Made by a program: the position numbers and the translations under genes
The notes under the pieces: model-generated
Database searches by the model: none
What the model was told of the DNA's origin: nothing
The model's input: the letters and a program-made list of their open reading frames with translations, nothing else
Origin: JAXMAO01 sp046350375
Lineage (GTDB): Bacteria; Planctomycetota; Phycisphaerae; UBA1845; UTPLA1
Direction: 5' to 3'
Length of the DNA stretch: 64,000 bases
Assembly (NCBI GenBank): GCA_046350375.1
Contig: JAXMAO010000005.1
Span: 1-64,000, forward strand
Shown here: positions 15,925 through 25,195 of the stretch, one piece after another
How positions within the stretch are numbered: the first letter of the stretch is position 1
Layout of the letters: the number at the start of each line of letters is the position of its first letter

Positions 15925-18255
15925 ATGGGCACGGTGGACACGAAGGCGAATGCGGGCGCGGGGCTGGTGGGTGCGTTCGACGTGCTGAAGAGCGCGTTGG
16001 ACAACATGGGCACGAACGTTTTCATGGCCGATGCGGACCGCAAGTTGGTCTACATCAACAGAAAGGCGCGCGACACGCTGCGCAGCGTCGCCGCCGACGT
16101 ACGGAAGGCGTTCAACGTCGATGTCGACAAGATGGATGGGCTGTCCATTCACAGTTTCCATCGGGATCCGGCGCGGATCGAGGCGCTGCTGTCGGATGCG
16201 CGCAGTTTTCCGCGCAAGGCCGAACTGGCCTTTGGCGACGTCGTCCTGGAAACGCACATCAACGTCGTGACCGACGAGTCCGGGAAGGTCGTGGGCCACA
16301 TCGCGAACTGGGAGGAAGTCTCTCAGCGGAAGCGCGCCGACGAGCGGAACACGGCCAACCAGGCCGTTTTCAACGCCATTGACCGCGTGATGGCGGTCAT
16401 CGAGTTCAAGCTCGACGGGACGGTCCAGAACGCCAACGAAAACTTCTGCAACGCGCTGGGCTACCGGCTGGAGGAGATCAAGGGGCAGCACCACCGCATG
16501 TTCTGCGACGGGTCGTTCGCCGGCAGCCCCGAGTATCGCGAGTTCTGGGCGCGGCTCAATCGCGGCGAGTATGTCGCGGGCGAGTTCAAGCGCCTCGGCA
16601 AGGGGGGCAAGGAGATCTGGATCCAGGCCTCGTACAACCCCATCCTGGATGCCAACGGCAAGCCGATCAAGGTCATCAAGTATGCCACCGACGTGACCGA
16701 CCAGAAGCTTCAGGCCGCCGACGCCGCCGGTCAGTTGGCCGCCGTCAGCAAGGCCATGGCGGTCATCGAGTTCAAGCTCGACGGAACGGTCCAGAACGCC
16801 AACGACAACTTCTGCAACACGCTGGGCTATCGCCTTGACGAGATCAAGGGGCAGCACCACCGCATGTTCTGCGAGGGGTCGTACGCCAGCAGTCCCGACT
16901 ACCGCGAATTCTGGGCCAAGCTCAATCGCGGCGAGTATGTCGCGGGCGAGTTCAAGCGCCTCGGCAAGGGGGGCAAGGAGATCTGGATCCAGGCCTCGTA
17001 CAACCCCATCCTGGACCTCAACGGCAAGCCCTACAAGGTCGTCAAGTATGCGACCAACATCACCGAGCAGAAGCTCCTGCAGCGCCAGCAGGAGATGGCG
17101 CTGCACGACGTGTCCGAACTGATCAAGGACACCAACGCCGGGCGGCTCAGCTCTCGTTGCGACGCCGCGAAGTTCACCGGCGGCACGCGCGAGCTGATCG
17201 AGGGCATCAACAACATGCTGGATGCCATCCTGGCCCCGGTCAACGAGGCCGGAGCGGTGCTGGAGAAGATGGCGGAATGCGACTTCACCGGCAGCGTCCA
17301 CGGCAACTACCAGGGCGACCACGCCCGGATCAAGAACAGCATCAACGCCGTGACGGCTTCGCTGCGCGACGTGATCACGCAGATCGTCGATGCGGCCAAC
17401 CAGTTTGCCGAAGGGGCGCGCGTGGTGTCGGAAGGCTCGACCAGCCTGTCGGACGGCGCGCAGTCGCAGTCGGCCAACGTCGAGGAGATGTCGGCCAGCA
17501 TCCAGAGCCTGAACAAGATGATCGGCGGCGTGGCGGACAACGCCAAGAGCGCCAACTCGGTGGCGCGTGAGACGAGCACGCGGGCCGAGGAGGGCGGTCA
17601 GGCCGTTCAGAAGAACGTCGAGGCGATGAAGCTGATCGACAAGTCGAGCGAGCAGATCGGGGAGATCATCGGCGTGATCAGCGAGATCGCCGCGCAGACC
17701 AACCTGCTGGCGTTGAACGCGGCGATCGAGGCCGCCCGCGCCGGCGAGCACGGGCTGGGCTTCGCGGTGGTCGCCGACGAGGTGCGGAAGCTGGCGGAGC
17801 GCAGCAGCCAGGCGGCCAAGGAGATCACGCAGCTCATCAAGGAATCGACGCAGCGCGTGAAGGAAGGCGCGGCGCTCTCGGAGCAGACCGGCCAGGCGCT
17901 GAAGAAGATCGTCGAAGGGGTGGCCCAGACGGCGGCCAGCATCGGGCAGATTGCCGACGCGACCGGCGAGCAGGCCACGACGGCCGAGGAAGTCAGCAAG
18001 GCCGTGCAGAACATCGCCGCGATCACCGAGAACAACGCCTCGGCGGCCGAGGAGATGTCGGGTTCGAGCGAGGAGCTGGCCGGTCAGGCCCAGCAGCTGC
18101 GCGAGCTGGTGGCGCGGTTCAACATCGGCGCCGGCAGCGACAGCGGCAAGTCGGCGGGCGGCGCCAAGCCGGGCACGGTGCGCCCGTCGGTGCCCAAGTC
18201 GGCGTCACCGGCCAAGCCGGCGGCGCCGCGCAAGCCGGCAATGCAGCAGGCGTAG
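15925..18255 (+). CDS. Soluble methyl-accepting chemotaxis protein with tandem PAS domains
   Basis: 776 residues, start ATG behind GGAGAG. There is no membrane segment, so this receptor is cytoplasmic. Residues about 15-130 are a divergent PAS (VFMADADRKLVYINRKARD). Residues about 150-395 are two nearly identical PAS/PAC units of 122 residues (EFKLDGTVQNANENFCNALG and its copy). A HAMP-like stretch follows (LEKMAECDFTGSV), then the MCP signalling helices with the conserved tip from about residue 587 (EIAAQTNLLALNAAIEAARA). The C-terminus is Ala/Lys/Pro-rich without a CheR-docking pentapeptide. PAS domains suggest redox, light or small-ligand sensing; the cofactor is not evident. It sits between cheW and cheR and is probably the dedicated receptor of this cluster. 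Confidence 0.92.
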   Translation: MGTVDTKANAGAGLVGAFDVLKSALDNMGTNVFMADADRKLVYINRKARDTLRSVAADVRKAFNVDVDKMDGLSIHSFHRDPARIEALLSDARSFPRKAELAFGDVVLETHINVVTDESGKVVGHIANWEEVSQRKRADERNTANQAVFNAIDRVMAVIEFKLDGTVQNANENFCNALGYRLEEIKGQHHRMFCDGSFAGSPEYREFWARLNRGEYVAGEFKRLGKGGKEIWIQASYNPILDANGKPIKVIKYATDVTDQKLQAADAAGQLAAVSKAMAVIEFKLDGTVQNANDNFCNTLGYRLDEIKGQHHRMFCEGSYASSPDYREFWAKLNRGEYVAGEFKRLGKGGKEIWIQASYNPILDLNGKPYKVVKYATNITEQKLLQRQQEMALHDVSELIKDTNAGRLSSRCDAAKFTGGTRELIEGINNMLDAILAPVNEAGAVLEKMAECDFTGSVHGNYQGDHARIKNSINAVTASLRDVITQIVDAANQFAEGARVVSEGSTSLSDGAQSQSANVEEMSASIQSLNKMIGGVADNAKSANSVARETSTRAEEGGQAVQKNVEAMKLIDKSSEQIGEIIGVISEIAAQTNLLALNAAIEAARAGEHGLGFAVVADEVRKLAERSSQAAKEITQLIKESTQRVKEGAALSEQTGQALKKIVEGVAQTAASIGQIADATGEQATTAEEVSKAVQNIAAITENNASAAEEMSGSSEELAGQAQQLRELVARFNIGAGSDSGKSAGGAKPGTVRPSVPKSASPAKPAAPRKPAMQQA
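16390..17067 (+). repeat. In-frame tandem duplication of a PAS-encoding unit (366 bp period)
   Basis: The DNA from 16390 recurs from 16756, exactly 366 bases (122 codons) later, with long identical stretches including the segments coding for GEYVAGEFKRLGKGGKEIW in both copies (about 16565-16625 and 16929-16990). Most differences are silent or conservative. This points to a recent intragenic duplication of one PAS/PAC unit in the receptor gene. Confidence 0.92.
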
Positions 18256-18340
18256 CGGAGGTCGGCGGAGTCGATGAACGGATTCGCCCGCGACCGGTGT
18301 GCGGATGCACCGGTCGCGGCGCTCGAAACGGGATGGAGCC

Positions 18341-19192
18341 ATGGCCGAAACCGAACTGCTGCAACTGACGCCGGCCGAGTTCGAGCGGATCAGCCGGTTC
18401 GTCTATCAGCGCACCGGCATCTCGCTCGGCGAAGAGAAGGTGTCGATGCTGTCGAACCGCCTGCGGCGCCGGCTGCGGGCACTGAAGCTCGGCACGTTCG
18501 AGGAATATTACCAGCTGCTGATGAGCGGCGACGAAGAGGAGATGAGCCATTTCCTCTCGGCCGTGACGACGAACGAGACCTATTTCTTCCGCAATGACAA
18601 GCTGTGGGAGTATGTGGGGGAACAGCTGATCCCCGCGCTGGTCGAGGAGAAGCGCGGCTCGGAGCCGTCGCTGCGCTTCTGGTCGGCGGCCAGCAGCACC
18701 GGCGCCGAGGCCTACACCCTGGCGATCGTGCTGCGCGAGACGCTCGGCGCGGTCGGCGGGCGGAATGCGCGGATCGTCGCCAGCGACATCAGCGAGAAGG
18801 TGCTGTCGGTGGCCCGCGCGGGGCGCTACGACGCGTACGCCGTCAGCCGGCTGAGCCCGGAGCGCTGCAAGAGCTACTTCCGGCACGACGCCGCGAACGA
18901 CACGTACGAGCTGAAGCCGGACGTGCGGTCGATGGTGACCTTCGAGTTTCACAACCTGCGGGACGCCTATCGCGGGGCGCCCTTTGACGTGGTCTTCCTG
19001 CGCAACGTGATGATGTATTTCGACCTGCCGATGAAGCGCCTCGTGCTGAAGAACGTCACGGCGGCGCTGCGGCCGGGCGGATACCTGATCATCGGCGACG
19101 TCGATCCGCTGCGCGACGGCAGCGGGCTGCGGGACGACTGCGACCTGGAATACGTGCGCCCGTCGGTGCATCGCAAGCCGCGCGACAAGTAG
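18341..19192 (+). CDS. cheR: Chemotaxis protein methyltransferase CheR
   Basis: 283 residues, start ATG after GGATGGAGCC. CheR methylates receptor glutamates using S-adenosylmethionine. The all-helical N-terminal domain (residues about 8-80, FERISRFVYQRTGISLGEEK, TTNETYFFRN) is followed by the SAM-binding fold with FWSAASSTGAEAYTLAI (usual form WSAGCSTGEEPYS), ASDISEKVLSVARAG, and DVVFLRNVMMYFD (usual FCRNVLIYF). Full length. It lies between receptor and cheA in the cluster, 28 bases before the cheA start. Confidence 0.95.
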   Translation: MAETELLQLTPAEFERISRFVYQRTGISLGEEKVSMLSNRLRRRLRALKLGTFEEYYQLLMSGDEEEMSHFLSAVTTNETYFFRNDKLWEYVGEQLIPALVEEKRGSEPSLRFWSAASSTGAEAYTLAIVLRETLGAVGGRNARIVASDISEKVLSVARAGRYDAYAVSRLSPERCKSYFRHDAANDTYELKPDVRSMVTFEFHNLRDAYRGAPFDVVFLRNVMMYFDLPMKRLVLKNVTAALRPGGYLIIGDVDPLRDGSGLRDDCDLEYVRPSVHRKPRDK

Positions 19193-19220
19193 CGCGCCGC
19201 GTGGACAAAGGACGCCCAGC

Positions 19221-22217
19221 GTGGAATCGACGATTGAAATCACGCCCGAGCTGATGTCGGGATTTCTCGACGAGGCCGCCGAGCACCTGGCGGCGCTCAA
19301 CAACCATCTCATGCACTTCGAGAAGCTGGCCGAGGCCGGGCCGCTCTCGTTCGAAATTCCCGAGAACCAGCAGCTCATGACGGTGCTGTTCCGGGCGGCC
19401 CACAGCCTCAAGGGGCTGTCGGGAACGTTCGGCTTCGGCGAGATCAACCGCCTCACGCACCGCATGGAAACGCTGTTCGACGAGGCGCGCCTCTGCCGGC
19501 GAAACCTCGACGCGCCCACGCTGAGCTGCCTGCTCAAGGGCGTCGCCGTGCTCGAAGGGCTGGTGGCCCAGCTTCAGAATTCCGACGCGCCGGCGCCCGA
19601 CACGGCCGGCGTGATGGCCGAGCTCGAGCAGCTGCTTTCGGGAGGCGGCGCATCCGCCGCACCGGCGCCGGCTGCGGCGACCGAGCCCGCGGCCGAAGCG
19701 CCCGCGGCAGCCATCGACGAAGTGGCGGCCGTTGACATCGCACCGACCGACTCCGGCGCAGCCGATCTCGAGCCAGCCGACGCGGCCGTTCCGGCTTCCG
19801 CGTCGGCCGGCATTCCCGAGTCGATCCTGGCCGACCCGGAGCTCCGCAAGGTCTTCATCGAGTCGACTGAGGAAGCGGTGTCGGAACTGAACCAGCACCT
19901 GCTGGCGCTCGAAGGACAGGCCAGCGACGAGCTGCTGAAGAACGCCTTTCGCGTGGCGCACAACCTGAAGGGGGCGTGCGGCGCGGCCGGCCTGACCGAC
20001 ACGATGCACCTGACGCACGGCATGGAGAGCGTCCTGGCGCAGCTGCGCACCGGGCAACTGGCGATCAGCGAACAGATCATGACCGCGCTGCTGACGGTGG
20101 CCGACCGCGTCAGCGAGGTCATCGGGCAGGTGAAGGCCGATCGCTACGTCGCCTGGGACGACGCGCGAATCGACGCCGTATTCACGCCGATTCTCTCGGG
20201 TCGCAGCGCGGCGGAATCGCCGGCGCCGGCGGCCGAGGCAGCGGCCGCGCCCGCGCCGATCGGCGAGACTGCCGGCGTCGTGGATGCGGTCGCGGCGGAG
20301 GCGGAACCGGCCGTTCCGGCCACGCCCGCGGCGGCGCCGAGCGCAGCCCCGCCCAACCCGCCGGCCGAGCTGCTGGCGTCGGTGGGCGCGGCGATGCAGA
20401 TCGCGGTGACCTTCCGTCCGGACGATCCGGAGCGTGAGCTTCAGGCCTACCTCGTGCTGAACAAGATTCGCGCGCTGGGCGACGTGCGCTGGATGTCGCC
20501 GGACCTCGATTCGGCCAGCCTGGGTGACGCGAGTTGCTGTGCGTTTCTCGTCTCGACCAGCGACCCCAGCGACAGCGCCGCGCAGGAGTGGGCGCGGATG
20601 CTGGGCGCATTCGCGGTGCAGCAGGTGACGGTGATCGGCGTGCCCGGCAGCGCTTCGACCGTCAGCGCCGCGCCAGTTCCCGCGCCGAGCGCGGCGCCGG
20701 CTCCGAGCGCGGCGTCGAGCCCGGCCGCGCCCGCGGCGGCGCCGACGTCAGCCGGTCCGCGACCGGCAGCGCCGGCCAAGCCGGTGCGAGCGGGCGAGGA
20801 CGCGCCGCGACCGGTGGCCGCAGCCCAGGCGGGCGCGGCGACGATTCGGGTCGACGTCGAGCGGCTGGACCAGCTCATGAACCTGGGGGGAGAGCTGGTG
20901 ATCAACCGCGCCCGGTTCGCGCAGACGGCGCGCGATTTCAAGGGGGTCTTCGAGGGCAAGGACTTCGGCTACGTCGCCGACGACGTGCGCGCCCAGCTCG
21001 CGGCGGCGGTCGAGGAGGCGGCGGCGCTGGCGGCAGACCATCCTGAATTGGCCGGGCTGGCGGGGCGGCTGTCGAGCGCGGCGCTGTCGTTCGAAGGGGT
21101 GCACCAGCTGGCGCGGCGCGTGCGCGACGCGCGGCCGACGATGCACGGTTTCGAGGAGGCCGTCAACACGCTGGAGCGCATCAGCGAGAACCTTCAGAAG
21201 CGCATCATGGAGACGCGCATGGTGCCGGTCGGGCCGCTGTTCCAGCGGTTCCAGCGGCTGGCGCGCGACCTGTCGAAGGACCTCGACAAGAAGATCCAGC
21301 TGGTGATGAGCGGCGAGCAGACCGAGCTTGACAAGAAAATGATCGACGAGCTGGCCGACCCGCTGACGCACATGATCCGCAACTCGGCTGACCACGGCAT
21401 CGAGCCGCCCGCCGAGCGCGAGCGCGCCGGCAAGCCGACGGCGGCGACCATCACGCTGTCGGCCTATCACCAGGGCAACAGCATCTGCATCGAGGTGCGC
21501 GACGACGGGCGGGGCATCAACCTGGCGCGGGTGCGCGAGAAGCTGATCGAGCGGCAGATCGTCAGTGCCACCCAGGTCGAGCAGATGTCGGAGAAGGAGC
21601 TGGTGGGCTACATCTTCCACCCCGGCTTCTCGACGGCGCAGGTGGTGTCGGACCTGTCGGGCCGCGGCATGGGGATGGACATCGTCAAGACCAAGATCGC
21701 CAACCTGAACGGCACGGTCGAAGTCGACACGCGCCCGGGCGAAGGCACCACGTTTGTCATCAAGTTGCCGCTGACGCTGGCGATCATCAACGCCATCCAG
21801 ACGCGCATCGGCGGAGAGATCTACGCGATTCCGCTCGAATCGGTGGCCGAGATCGTCACGCTGCGCCGCGCCAGCATCCGCTCGATCCAGGGGCAGCAGG
21901 TGGCGCGCGTCCGCGACTCGGTGATCCCGGTCTTCCTGCTGGAAGAGCTGGTCGAGGTCCGGCACGACGGGCTGCGGACCACGAACCGCGCCGGCGACGA
22001 TCTGACCATTGTCATTCTCACGCTGCGCGGCGCGCGGATTGGCCTGCTGGTCGATCAGCTTGTCGGGCAGGAGGACATCGTCATCAAGTCGCTGGCCGAG
22101 AACTATCGCAACGTGCGCGGCTTCTCGGGCGCGACCATCATGGGCGACGGGCGCGTCTCCCTCATTCTCGACGTGGCGCACCTGCTGGAGGAGAGCAACG
22201 GCGCGGCCTCGGCGTAG
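19221..22217 (+). CDS. cheA: Chemotaxis histidine kinase CheA with two Hpt domains
   Basis: 998 residues, about 300 longer than typical CheA. It starts at a GTG (MESTIEITPEL) after AAAGGACG. There are two phospho-transfer domains: His61 in RAAHSLKGLSGTFGFGE and His247 in RVAHNLKGACGAAGLTD. They are separated by Ala/Pro-rich linkers. A small alpha/beta domain (about residues 385-475, perhaps the response-regulator-binding P2) follows, then the dimerisation helices (RVDVERLDQLMNLGGELVI). The ATPase domain has MIRNSADHGIE, EVRDDGRGINL (Asp761, Asp762) and SGRGMGMDIVKTKI. The C-terminal CheW-like domain includes AIPLESVAEIV. It autophosphorylates and passes phosphate to CheY and CheB encoded downstream. 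Confidence 0.95.
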   Translation: MESTIEITPELMSGFLDEAAEHLAALNNHLMHFEKLAEAGPLSFEIPENQQLMTVLFRAAHSLKGLSGTFGFGEINRLTHRMETLFDEARLCRRNLDAPTLSCLLKGVAVLEGLVAQLQNSDAPAPDTAGVMAELEQLLSGGGASAAPAPAAATEPAAEAPAAAIDEVAAVDIAPTDSGAADLEPADAAVPASASAGIPESILADPELRKVFIESTEEAVSELNQHLLALEGQASDELLKNAFRVAHNLKGACGAAGLTDTMHLTHGMESVLAQLRTGQLAISEQIMTALLTVADRVSEVIGQVKADRYVAWDDARIDAVFTPILSGRSAAESPAPAAEAAAAPAPIGETAGVVDAVAAEAEPAVPATPAAAPSAAPPNPPAELLASVGAAMQIAVTFRPDDPERELQAYLVLNKIRALGDVRWMSPDLDSASLGDASCCAFLVSTSDPSDSAAQEWARMLGAFAVQQVTVIGVPGSASTVSAAPVPAPSAAPAPSAASSPAAPAAAPTSAGPRPAAPAKPVRAGEDAPRPVAAAQAGAATIRVDVERLDQLMNLGGELVINRARFAQTARDFKGVFEGKDFGYVADDVRAQLAAAVEEAAALAADHPELAGLAGRLSSAALSFEGVHQLARRVRDARPTMHGFEEAVNTLERISENLQKRIMETRMVPVGPLFQRFQRLARDLSKDLDKKIQLVMSGEQTELDKKMIDELADPLTHMIRNSADHGIEPPAERERAGKPTAATITLSAYHQGNSICIEVRDDGRGINLARVREKLIERQIVSATQVEQMSEKELVGYIFHPGFSTAQVVSDLSGRGMGMDIVKTKIANLNGTVEVDTRPGEGTTFVIKLPLTLAIINAIQTRIGGEIYAIPLESVAEIVTLRRASIRSIQGQQVARVRDSVIPVFLLEELVEVRHDGLRTTNRAGDDLTIVILTLRGARIGLLVDQLVGQEDIVIKSLAENYRNVRGFSGATIMGDGRVSLILDVAHLLEESNGAASA

Positions 22218-22259
22218 GCGCGCGGCGCCGGCGATTCGTTCGCCGGCCGGGAGTGGTTC

Positions 22260-22868
22260 ATGCACAAGTACGTCATCAATCCGCCGAAGCAGGTGCTGCT
22301 CGATCGCGTGGCGATCCGCGCGGCCGAGCAGGCATCGGCGGCACTGTCGAAGTGGTTCGGGCGCGACGTGCGGATTCACACGGATGGATTCGCGACCGCG
22401 CCGCTGTCGGCGGCGTCGACCATGATCGGCGGGGGCGACACCGTGGTCGTGGCGGTGCATACGGGGATTGACGGCGCGCTGGCCGGCCACGTGCTGCTGG
22501 CGTTTCCGGAGGAGACCGCCGCGCGGCTGGTGAACGTGCTGGTCGGCGAGGGCGCGGCCGAAGCGGGGCGGTTCGACGAGATGGCCCAGTCGGCGATGTG
22601 CGAGACCGGGAACCTGGTGTCGAGCGCGTTCGTGAACGGGCTGGCGACCTCGCTGAACGTGCGGGCGGTGCCGACGCCGCCGACGTTCAATTACGACCTG
22701 GGCGCCGCGCTGATCGAGCCGCTGGTGGCCGACCAGGTGGAATGCTGCGCGGAGATTCTGTATGTCGCGGCGACGTTCGAGATTTCGGGCGATCAGCTCG
22801 ACTGGTGGTTGTACGTGATTCCGTCGCCCGAATGCATGCAGGTCATGGCGGCGCTGTTGCACCAGTAG
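22260..22868 (+). CDS. CheC/CheX-family CheY-P phosphatase
   Basis: 202 residues. The family active-site consensus is [D/S]xxxExxN-x22-P. Here Ser111, Glu115, Asn118 and Pro141 fit it exactly (SAMCETGNLVSSAFVNGLA). Only one such motif is visible, whereas many CheC proteins carry two. It should hydrolyse CheY-phosphate and, by family precedent, may bind CheD, whose gene follows 26 bases downstream. The ATG overlaps no other frame and is the only reasonable start. I do not assign CheC versus CheX firmly. Confidence 0.88.
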   Translation: MHKYVINPPKQVLLDRVAIRAAEQASAALSKWFGRDVRIHTDGFATAPLSAASTMIGGGDTVVVAVHTGIDGALAGHVLLAFPEETAARLVNVLVGEGAAEAGRFDEMAQSAMCETGNLVSSAFVNGLATSLNVRAVPTPPTFNYDLGAALIEPLVADQVECCAEILYVAATFEISGDQLDWWLYVIPSPECMQVMAALLHQ

Positions 22869-22894
22869 CGTGCGGCGCCGGCCAAGGGGCAGGT

Positions 22895-23407
22895 ATGTCA
22901 ACCGTGACAAGCAGTACACCGCGGGTCGCGCCATCGACGCTGGCGTCGAGCCGGCTGATCGGCATCGGCGCGCTGGACGTGGTCCAGTCGCCGGCGATGT
23001 TGCGCTCGGTGCTTGGTTCGTGCGTCGGCGTGGCGATCTTCGATCCGACCGCGCAGATCGCCGGGCTGTCGCACTCGATTCTGCCGACCGGCGACGAGGT
23101 GGGCGCCGAGCCCGCCAAGTTCGCCGACCAGGCGGTCGACAACCTGCTGGCGCGGATGCTGGCGGCGGGTGCGAAGAAGTCGCGCCTGGTCGCGAAGCTG
23201 TTGGGTTGTGCGACGATGTTCGGCAAGCAGGATTCCGCGTCGCTCGGCGACCGGAACGCCGAGGCGGCGCGGGCGCGGTTGTCGCGGCACGGGGTGCCGA
23301 TCATTGCCGAGTCGCTGGGCGGCACGAAGGGGCGCAAGGTGCTGGTGGATGCGGCCGCGGCGACGGTGCACGTCGAGATCATCGGCGAGTCGGCGACGGT
23401 GATCTAG
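22895..23407 (+). CDS. cheD: Chemoreceptor glutamine deamidase CheD
   Basis: 170 residues; start ATG after AAGGGGCAGGT. The catalytic pair is present: Cys43 in VLGSCVGVAIFD and His60 in GLSHSILP, followed by FADQAVDNLLARM, GCATMFGK and the C-terminal GGTKGRKVLVDAA, all typical of CheD. It deamidates receptor glutamines and is regulated by CheC in Bacillus-type systems. Having cheC and cheD adjacent argues for a Bacillus/Thermotoga-like adaptation scheme rather than the enteric CheZ one. Confidence 0.94.
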   Translation: MSTVTSSTPRVAPSTLASSRLIGIGALDVVQSPAMLRSVLGSCVGVAIFDPTAQIAGLSHSILPTGDEVGAEPAKFADQAVDNLLARMLAAGAKKSRLVAKLLGCATMFGKQDSASLGDRNAEAARARLSRHGVPIIAESLGGTKGRKVLVDAAAATVHVEIIGESATVI

Positions 23408-23468
23408 CGGGACCGGCGAGCAGTGAGCGTTTGCGGTCGGAGCCGCGGACGCCGGGAGCAATAGGGCG

Positions 23469-23864
23469 ATGTCAGCTCGAATACTCGTGGTCGATGATGC
23501 CCAGTTCATGCGGCACCTGCTGAAGCGCTGCCTGATCGCGGCGGGCTTCGAAGTCGTCGGCGAGGCGTCGAACGGCGCCGAGGCGGTGGCGCGCTACGGC
23601 GAGTGCAGGCCGGACGTGGTAACGCTCGACATGGTCATGCCCGAGGTGGGCGGGCTGGAGGCGATTCGCCGGCTGCGGGCGCTCGATCCGCGGGCCCGGA
23701 TCATCGTGGTGTCGGCGGTCGATCAGCGCGACAACCTGCTGGAAGCCGTGCGGCTCGGCGCCGTGGACTACATCGTCAAGCCGTTCGACGCCGAGCGCGT
23801 GTCGTCGGCCATCAGCCGCGCGATGAGCACCGGGCGACCGGTGGCGGCCGCGCCGGCGAATTGA
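23469..23864 (+). CDS. cheY: Chemotaxis response regulator CheY
   Basis: 131 residues, a stand-alone receiver domain. Acidic pocket residues in ILVVDDAQFMR, phospho-acceptor Asp54 (VVTLDMVMPEVGG), the Ser/Thr in IIVVSAVDQ, and Lys in DYIVKPFDAE are all present. There is no output domain, so the phosphorylated form should act by binding a target, normally a flagellar switch or another motility effector. It lies between cheD and cheB and would be phosphorylated by the CheA encoded upstream. Confidence 0.94.
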   Translation: MSARILVVDDAQFMRHLLKRCLIAAGFEVVGEASNGAEAVARYGECRPDVVTLDMVMPEVGGLEAIRRLRALDPRARIIVVSAVDQRDNLLEAVRLGAVDYIVKPFDAERVSSAISRAMSTGRPVAAAPAN

Positions 23865-23895
23865 CCGCAGAGGCTTTTCCACCGGGAAGGACTGT

Positions 23896-24993
23896 ATGAG
23901 CACGTCGGGGTCGCAGATTCGGGTGTTGGTCGTCGATGACTCGGCGCTGATGCGCTCGATGATCAAGCAGATGCTCGCCAGCGATCCGGGCGTGACGGTG
24001 ATCGACTCGGCCGGCAGCGGCCAAGTGGCGCTGCAGAAGATTCGCGAACAGCGTCCCGATGTCGTCACGCTCGATTTTGAGATGCCCGGCATGAGCGGGC
24101 TGGAGCTGCTGCAGCGCATCATGGCCGAGTGCCCGGTGCCGGCGGTCATGCTCTCGGCCCATACCACCAGCGGCGCTCGCCAGACGCTCGATGCCCTCGA
24201 GGCCGGCGCGGTGGACTACGTCGCCAAGCCGTCCGGCGAGCGCGGCGGCCGGTTGCCCGAAGTCGCCGAGATCCTGCTGCAGAAGATTCACGCCGCGGCC
24301 TCGGCCAACCTGGTCCGCGTGCGGCAGATGTCGCAGCCGCAGGCGTCTCCGCCGAGCCGGCCGGTGCGACCGAGCGTTCCGGCGACCGCCTGTCCGACGG
24401 GCAATCCGGCGACGGTGATCGCGATCGGAATCTCGTGCGGCGGACCGCAGACGCTGGTGCAGGTCTTTCCGAGTATTCCGGCCGACTGCCCGCCGATCGT
24501 GCTGACGCAGCACATGCCGCCGGGCTTCACCCACAGCTTCGCCGAGCGGCTGGACCGCATGTCGGCGATCGAGGTGAAAGAGGCGGCCGAGAACGACGCC
24601 GTCGTGCCGGGGCGGGCGCTGATCGCGCCCGGCGACGCGCACCTGACGGTGGTCGGCCGGCCGGGGCAGCTGCGCGTACGGCTCGACCGGCGCGGGCCGG
24701 TGTGCGGGCACATGCCGTCGGCCGACGTGATGTTCCGCTCGGTGGTCGAGGCGTGCGGCGGCGCCGCCGTGGGCGTGCTGATGACCGGCATGGGCAACGA
24801 CGGGGCCGAGGCGCTGGGGCTGATCCGCGCGGCCGGCGGTCATACGCTGGCGCAGGACCAGGACACGTGCATCGTCTTCGGCATGCCCAAGGTCGCCATC
24901 GAGCTGGGGAACGCCGAGGAAGTGCTGCCGCTCGACCAGATCGTGCCCGGCATGCTCGCGGCGGCGGCGGCGACACCCGCCGGCTCGGTCTAG
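23896..24993 (+). CDS. cheB: Chemotaxis methylesterase CheB
   Basis: 365 residues. The receiver domain (residues 8-125) has phospho-acceptor Asp60 (VVTLDFEMPGMSG). A linker to about residue 172 precedes the methylesterase domain with the full triad: Ser180 (GISCGGPQTL), His206 (LTQHMPPGFTHSF) and Asp302 (LMTGMGNDGAEAL). The usual Ser-Thr-Gly-Gly turn is Ser-Cys-Gly-Gly here. It removes methyl groups from receptor glutamates and balances CheR. Last gene of the cluster; 202 bases then separate it from addB. Confidence 0.95.
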   Translation: MSTSGSQIRVLVVDDSALMRSMIKQMLASDPGVTVIDSAGSGQVALQKIREQRPDVVTLDFEMPGMSGLELLQRIMAECPVPAVMLSAHTTSGARQTLDALEAGAVDYVAKPSGERGGRLPEVAEILLQKIHAAASANLVRVRQMSQPQASPPSRPVRPSVPATACPTGNPATVIAIGISCGGPQTLVQVFPSIPADCPPIVLTQHMPPGFTHSFAERLDRMSAIEVKEAAENDAVVPGRALIAPGDAHLTVVGRPGQLRVRLDRRGPVCGHMPSADVMFRSVVEACGGAAVGVLMTGMGNDGAEALGLIRAAGGHTLAQDQDTCIVFGMPKVAIELGNAEEVLPLDQIVPGMLAAAAATPAGSV

Positions 24994-25195
24994 GCGATCG
25001 TCTGCCGCGGCGGTTGATCGGCGTCGTGTCTCAATTCCATCCCACAATCAACACATTGCTTTCGGACCGGCTCGCAACACGTTGCGGCGCTGGTGCCGCG
25101 CGGCCGCGGCCCCCGGCTGCCGCGGGCCGCGGATGATATGATCGGCGTCGGCTGACGCGGCGGGCAAGCGCGCCGCGCGCCAACGGAGCGGCGCC

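Noticed and set aside
20748..22934. Long antisense open frames under cheA (728 codons), addA (1303 codons) and addB (905 codons)
   Set aside because: Arg/Gln/His-rich shadow frames caused by high GC; no ribosome sites or recognisable domains, and strong sense-strand genes cover them.
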